Origin: JAAFHN01 sp031421855
GTDB taxonomy: Bacteria; Pseudomonadota; Gammaproteobacteria; Burkholderiales; Burkholderiaceae_C
Reading direction: 5' to 3'
Assembly (NCBI GenBank): GCA_031421855.1
Contig: JANOPN010000080.1
Location: 1-17,833 of the forward strand
DNA: 17,833 nucleotides
How positions within the stretch are numbered: the stretch's first letter is position 1; each line of letters begins with the position of its first letter. Below the pieces are notes generated by a model. It made no database searches. It was not told where the DNA came from and saw nothing but the letters and a program-made list of their open reading frames with translations. Positions 14,172 through 17,833 of the stretch are shown piece by piece. The position numbers and the translations under genes were made by a program.

Positions 14172-14794
14172 TGAGCGACACCCCCAACACCTTCGCGCAG
14201 TTTGATGCCCAAAGCGCTGCGCAGCCAAAAGCCAAAACCCCAGCCAAACCCCAACCCAGCAAGCTTGCAGCCAACGGCGCCATCAAGCCGTCCGCCAAAA
14301 GCCCGCGCAGCCGCGCCCGTGAGTTTGCGTTGCAGGGCCTCTACCAACACATCGTCGGCAAAAACGACATCGTCAGCATCGACGCATTTACCCGAGCGTT
14401 GTCGGGTTTTGACAAGTGCGACAGCGTTCATTTCGACGCGCTGCTTCGGGGTTGTATCGAGCAGTGTGTCGAACTTGACCAAGCGCTTGAGCCCTGCATT
14501 GATCGACGCTGGATTGAGATCTCGCCCGTCGAACATGGCATTTTGTGGATCGGAGCGCACGAGTTTTTGCACTGCAAAGACGTGCCTTGGCGCGTGGTGC
14601 TCAACGAATGCATCGAACTGGCCAAGGCTTTTGGCGGCACTGATGGTCACAAATGGGTCAACGGCGTGCTCAACAAGTTGGCACCCAGCATCCGCGGCGT
14701 AGAAGTCAGCCACGACCAAAACAAACGCGCAGCAAAGTCGCCGTCTGTCACGCAGCCGGTAGCGCACCCATTGACCCACGTGGATCAAGGCTAA
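14171..14794 (+). CDS. nusB: Transcription antitermination factor NusB
   Basis: NusB binds boxA RNA with NusE (S10) in the rRNA antitermination complex. The core is recognisable from about residue 46: SPRSRAREFALQGLYQ (about 43-58), then FDALLRGCIEQC, then the ISPVEHGILWIGAHEFL segment, PWRVVLNECIELAKAFGG and HKWVNGVLNKLAP (ending about 175). At 207 residues it is longer than typical NusB (about 140-160). An N-terminal tail of about 45 residues is rich in K, P, A and Q, and a C-terminal tail of about 30 residues is also present; both look disordered. Start ATG 14171 overlaps the ribH stop by one base (TGATG), which implies translational coupling. Confidence 0.93.
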   Translation: MSDTPNTFAQFDAQSAAQPKAKTPAKPQPSKLAANGAIKPSAKSPRSRAREFALQGLYQHIVGKNDIVSIDAFTRALSGFDKCDSVHFDALLRGCIEQCVELDQALEPCIDRRWIEISPVEHGILWIGAHEFLHCKDVPWRVVLNECIELAKAFGGTDGHKWVNGVLNKLAPSIRGVEVSHDQNKRAAKSPSVTQPVAHPLTHVDQG

Positions 14795-14814
14795 TCCCGC
14801 ACGCGACCGGCCCC

Positions 14815-15993
14815 ATGAGAATCACCCGCCGCGCCCAAAACATCCAGCCCTTTTATGTGATGGAGGTCGCCAAAGCGGCCGCGGCGCTCGCCAAAAGTGC
14901 CAATTCAGGCGACTCGGCGATGATCTACCTCAACATCGGCGAGCCCGACTTCGGCGCGCCACCCTTGGTGCAGGCCGCGGCGGCACGCGCCATCAGCCAA
15001 GGCCACACCCGCTACACCGACGCACTGGGGTTGGATGCGCTTCGCGAGCGCATCAGCGCTTGGTACGCGAGCCGCCACGGCATCAACATCTCAGCCAAAC
15101 GCATCGTCGTCACGGCAGGTGCATCAAGTGCGTTGCACCTGGCTTGCTTGGCATTGATTGAGCGCGGCGACGAAGTGCTCATGCCAGACCCCTGCTACCC
15201 GTGCAATCGCCAATTTGTGCAGGCCGCAGATGGCCGTGCGGTGTTGCTGCCAACAACCGCCGCGAGCCGATTTCAACTGACTGCCGATCAAGTGCGCGAC
15301 AACTGGGGCGCGCAAACCCGCGGCGTGTTGCTGGCGTCGCCGTCAAACCCCACCGGCACGTCAATTGCAAGCACCGAGCTCGCAAAAATCATCCAAACCG
15401 TTGAATCTGCAGGCGGCGTCAGCCTGATTGATGAGATCTACCTGGGCCTGAGCTTTGAGGCTGAGTTTGGCCAAACCGCGCTGGCTTTGTCCGACCAAGT
15501 CATCAGCATCAACAGTTTCTCAAAGTACTTCGGCATGACCGGCTGGCGACTGGGCTGGCTGGTGGTGCCTGAAGAGTTGGTCGCGCCCATCGAGCGCTTG
15601 GCCCAAAATTTGTTCATTTGCCCCAGCACCATTTCGCAGCACGCCGCCCTGGCCTGTTTTGAGACCGAGTCATTGACCGAATACGAGCGACGCCGGGCCG
15701 ACTTCAAAGCCAGGCGCGACTACTTCGTGAGCGGCTTGGCGAGCGTTGGGCTTGACGTGCCGGTCATGCCCGACGGCGCTTTTTACGCGTACGCCGACTG
15801 CACCGAACTTGCACGCCGCTTGGGTGTCACGGGCAGCTGGGACTTGAGTTTTGAGCTGATGCGCCGATTCAGGCTCGCCGTCACACCCGGGCGTGACTTT
15901 GGCGTGGCTGCGCCTGAGCAATACTTGCGGTTTTCAACCGCGACCCGCATGGATTTGCTCGCAGAGACTTTGGACCGGCTGCGCGCGATTTAA
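14815..15993 (+). CDS. PLP-dependent aminotransferase, class I/II
   Basis: This cytosolic fold-type I aminotransferase has 392 residues. Visible motifs from ATG 14815 are: YLNIGEPDF (38-46), the glycine-rich phosphate-binding TAGASSALHLA (100-110), PSNPTGT with the cofactor-contacting asparagine near 178, DEIYLGL (206-212) with the aspartate that contacts the pyridinium nitrogen, SFSKYFGMTGWRLGW with Schiff-base lysine 237, and a YLRFSTAT block with the substrate-carboxylate arginine near the C-terminus. It belongs to the aspartate/alanine-type subgroup; the amino-acid substrate cannot be read from the sequence. The frame is open upstream to 14653 but that part overlaps nusB, and the motif spacing supports ATG 14815, 20 bases after nusB. 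No functional link to neighbours is evident. Confidence 0.92.
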   Translation: MRITRRAQNIQPFYVMEVAKAAAALAKSANSGDSAMIYLNIGEPDFGAPPLVQAAAARAISQGHTRYTDALGLDALRERISAWYASRHGINISAKRIVVTAGASSALHLACLALIERGDEVLMPDPCYPCNRQFVQAADGRAVLLPTTAASRFQLTADQVRDNWGAQTRGVLLASPSNPTGTSIASTELAKIIQTVESAGGVSLIDEIYLGLSFEAEFGQTALALSDQVISINSFSKYFGMTGWRLGWLVVPEELVAPIERLAQNLFICPSTISQHAALACFETESLTEYERRRADFKARRDYFVSGLASVGLDVPVMPDGAFYAYADCTELARRLGVTGSWDLSFELMRRFRLAVTPGRDFGVAAPEQYLRFSTATRMDLLAETLDRLRAI

Positions 15994-16051
15994 ACCCCCG
16001 ATTGAACCTAGCGCCCGAGCCAGCATCCATTGAACTCAAACCAGACATGCC

Positions 16052-16753
16052 ATGAACCAAGACCTCTCCATCGTCACGTTGCTGCTCAATGCCACTTGGG
16101 TGGTCAAGGGCGTGGTACTTTTGTTGGTGCTGATGTCGATCGCCAGCTGGTCGGCCATTTTTCGCAAGTTGATCGGTTTGGCCAAGGTCAAGCGACTTAA
16201 CGACGAGTTTGAGCGCGAATTTTGGGGTGGTAAGTCACTGAACGATTTGTTCAGCGCCGCCAGCAAAAACGCCGTGACGGCAGGGCCGATGGAGCGGATT
16301 TTTGGCAGTGGCATGCGCGACTTTCAAAAACTGCGCGAACGCCGCATCACCGACCCTGGCACCTTGCTTGATGGCGCGCGCCGCGCGATGCGCGCGAGTT
16401 TTCAGCGCGAACTGGATGTGCTGGAGTCCAACCTCAGCTTTTTGGCGTCGGTTGCGTCGGTGTCGCCGTACATCGGCCTGTTTGGCACGGTTTGGGGCAT
16501 CATGCACGCCTTTGTGGGCTTGAGCGGGTTGCAACAAGTCACGCTGGCAACCGTTGCTCCCGGGATTGCCGAGGCCTTGGTTGCAACCGCTATTGGCTTG
16601 TTTGCGGCCATACCAGCGGTGGTGGCCTACAACCGTTTTGCTCGCGACATCGATCGCGCCGCGATTCGGATGGAGACCTTCATCGAGGAGTTTTCCAACA
16701 TCTTGCAGCGCAATTTGAGCGCGCCCAGTGCACAAGTTGCGCAGCCAAACTGA
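16052..16753 (+). CDS. tolQ: Tol-Pal system proton channel subunit TolQ
   Basis: TolQ is the inner-membrane proton-channel subunit that, with TolR, energises TolA for outer-membrane constriction at division. At 233 residues its length is typical. Three membrane segments are visible: about 19-36, 128-155 and 171-193. The second contains SPYIGLFGTVWGIMHAF with threonine 146, and the third APGIAEALVATAIGLFAAIP with threonine 179; these correspond to the conserved channel threonines of the TolQ/ExbB/MotA family. The family overlaps ExbB, but a following TolR and TolA-like protein supports TolQ. The 58-base gap from the aminotransferase shows no terminator or clear promoter. Confidence 0.94.
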   Translation: MNQDLSIVTLLLNATWVVKGVVLLLVLMSIASWSAIFRKLIGLAKVKRLNDEFEREFWGGKSLNDLFSAASKNAVTAGPMERIFGSGMRDFQKLRERRITDPGTLLDGARRAMRASFQRELDVLESNLSFLASVASVSPYIGLFGTVWGIMHAFVGLSGLQQVTLATVAPGIAEALVATAIGLFAAIPAVVAYNRFARDIDRAAIRMETFIEEFSNILQRNLSAPSAQVAQPN

Positions 16754-16765
16754 GGGCAACTGAAC

Positions 16766-17206
16766 ATGCCCGTCATGGTTTCTCGATCGCGTGGCCGGCG
16801 AGCCATCAATGAGATCAACATGGTGCCCTTCATCGACGTGATGCTGGTGCTGTTGATTATTTTCATGGTGACTGCTCCATTGCTTGCACCCAGTGTGATC
16901 GACTTGCCACGAGTGGGCAAGGCAGCGCAAGCCCCACCCTCGGTGATCGCTGTCAACGTCGGTGCGGATGAGTCGCTGTCGATCAAGGTCAACCAGGGCG
17001 AAGCGGTACCGGTGACCCTCAAAACTCTCGCTGCTCAAGTCAAAGCAAAACAAGGCAAGGCCGAGCAAGGGTCTGCAACGACCGCAACCCCAGTCGTCAT
17101 CGCCGCCGACAAGTCGGTTCGATACGAAGTCGTCGTGAAGGTCATGGACACCTTGCAGCGCGCCGGCGTGCAGCGGGTGGGTTTGTCGGTGCAAGTTCAG
17201 CCCTAA
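16766..17206 (+). CDS. tolR: Tol-Pal system protein TolR
   Basis: TolR pairs with TolQ in the inner membrane and carries the proton-binding aspartate. The 146-residue protein has a short basic cytoplasmic tail with RRAINEINMVPFIDVMLVLL (11-30). Aspartate 24 lies at the start of the single membrane segment (about 20-41), followed by a periplasmic domain of about 105 residues whose core reads VVIAADKSVRYEVVVKVMDT. The region between (about 93-108) is a lysine/glutamine-rich stretch longer than usual for TolR/ExbD. AGGG (about 16753-16757) gives a fair Shine-Dalgarno 8 bases before ATG 16766. The gene lies 12 bases after tolQ and 15 bases before tolA. Confidence 0.93.
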   Translation: MPVMVSRSRGRRAINEINMVPFIDVMLVLLIIFMVTAPLLAPSVIDLPRVGKAAQAPPSVIAVNVGADESLSIKVNQGEAVPVTLKTLAAQVKAKQGKAEQGSATTATPVVIAADKSVRYEVVVKVMDTLQRAGVQRVGLSVQVQP

Positions 17207-17221
17207 GCGACCACACACGCT

Positions 17222-17833
17222 GTGACGACCGCCGCCCTTCGCCGCTTGGAATTTGCGCCGCCGCAGTTATCGGGCCGCCCAACTGCTGTTGCCTTGGCCC
17301 TGGTTGTGCACGCAGCACTTGCCTTAGCGCTGTCCAACAGCGTGCAATGGCGACACAAGCAAGAGCCGCAAGTGGCCGAGGTTTTTGAGGCGGAGCTGTG
17401 GCGCGCCATGCCGCAAGTCGCGCCACCACCCACACCCGAAGTGCCCATTGCGGTAGCTGCCCCAGCGCCTGCGCCGCCACCCGCACCGGCCGTGGTTGAG
17501 CCGCCACCCGACATCGCCGTCGAAAAAGCCGCAGACAAAAAGGCGAAGCTCGACGCCGCGGTCAAGCTGCTCGCCGCCAAACAAGCGGAGAAAGCGGCGG
17601 CGGTCAAAGCCGCCAAAGACTTGGCTGAAAAAGAGGCCGCAAAAGAAGCAGCAAGCGAGGCCGCCGAAAAGATCGCCTCACAAACCAGGCAGCAAGAACA
17701 GCTCAAGCGAATGATGGATTTGGCCAACCGGGGGGCCAACACCAGCAGTTCGCAGGCCGCGATTTCGGCCGGGCCGTCAGCCGCCTATGGCGCACGGGTG
17801 ATAGCTCGGGTCAGACCCATCATCACGTTCACC
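17222..17833 (+). CDS. tolA: Cell envelope integrity protein TolA (3'-truncated by window)
   Basis: From GTG 17222, 15 bases after tolR, the frame stays open to the window end (204 codons). The N-terminus is basic, then a membrane segment (about 19-38, ALALVVHAALALAL) carries a histidine typical of the TolA/TonB membrane helix. Next is a proline-rich part (about 68-97). An Ala/Lys/Glu-rich helix (about 98-165), with units such as AEKAAAVKAAKD, is the hallmark of TolA domain II. A short Ser-rich linker follows, and YGARVIARVRPIITF begins the C-terminal domain that contacts the Pal/TolB side. TolA spans the periplasm and couples TolQR to the outer membrane. The GTG start is an inference from frame and position; no ATG lies upstream in frame and no strong Shine-Dalgarno is seen. 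Confidence 0.88.
   Translation, partial: MTTAALRRLEFAPPQLSGRPTAVALALVVHAALALALSNSVQWRHKQEPQVAEVFEAELWRAMPQVAPPPTPEVPIAVAAPAPAPPPAPAVVEPPPDIAVEKAADKKAKLDAAVKLLAAKQAEKAAAVKAAKDLAEKEAAKEAASEAAEKIASQTRQQEQLKRMMDLANRGANTSSSQAAISAGPSAAYGARVIARVRPIITFT

Noticed and set aside
16235..17218. Long open frame on the minus strand opposite tolQ and tolR
   Set aside because: Its translation is rich in His, Arg and Gln with no recognisable domain; it mirrors well-supported tol genes. The same applies to the minus-strand frame at 3809-4666 opposite pilX.

Overview
The window looks like a betaproteobacterial chromosome segment, most plausibly Burkholderiales. This rests on moderately high G+C, the protein-level character of the pilus, riboflavin and Tol genes, and a dihydroxybutanone-phosphate synthase fused to a decayed GTP cyclohydrolase II domain. 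No rRNA or tRNA marker is present, so the genus cannot be fixed. All recognisable genes lie on the + strand and the coding density is high.

Layout: (1) 1-2185 holds the 3' end of a DppC/OppC/YejE-type peptide ABC permease and a double-ATPase partner (YejF-like). (2) 2186-2310 is an intergenic region with two perfect LytTR/AlgR-type boxes 21 bp apart. It precedes (3) a minor-pilin cluster at 2311-10406, pilV-pilW-pilX-pilY1-pilE-fimT/fimU-like, whose genes overlap or nearly abut. (4) 10461-12225 carries ribD and the riboflavin synthase alpha gene. (5) 12226-12487 is a 262-bp leader before ribB(A). It lacks a recognisable FMN riboswitch but can fold into an 11-bp long-range stem enclosing two hairpins, one of them terminator-like. 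(6) 12488-14794 carries ribBA/ribBX-like, ribH and nusB. (7) 14815-15993 is a class I/II PLP aminotransferase. (8) 16052-17833 is tolQ-tolR-tolA; tolA has a GTG start and runs off the window.

How the genes work together: the minor pilins and PilY1 would prime type IV pilus assembly and form its tip complex. The LytTR boxes suggest control by an AlgR-like response regulator, as in the Pseudomonas fimU-pilVWXY1Y2E operon. RibD, RibB, RibH and riboflavin synthase supply every riboflavin step except GTP cyclohydrolase II. The only GCH II-like domain here has lost its zinc and active-site residues, so that step must be encoded elsewhere. TolQRA is the proton-motive-force-driven part of the Tol-Pal envelope system.

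Most promising for follow-up are the tandem LytTR boxes before pilV and the structured, non-RFN ribB leader. Next come the decayed RibA domain and the PilY1 propeller that has lost its usual calcium-loop aspartates.
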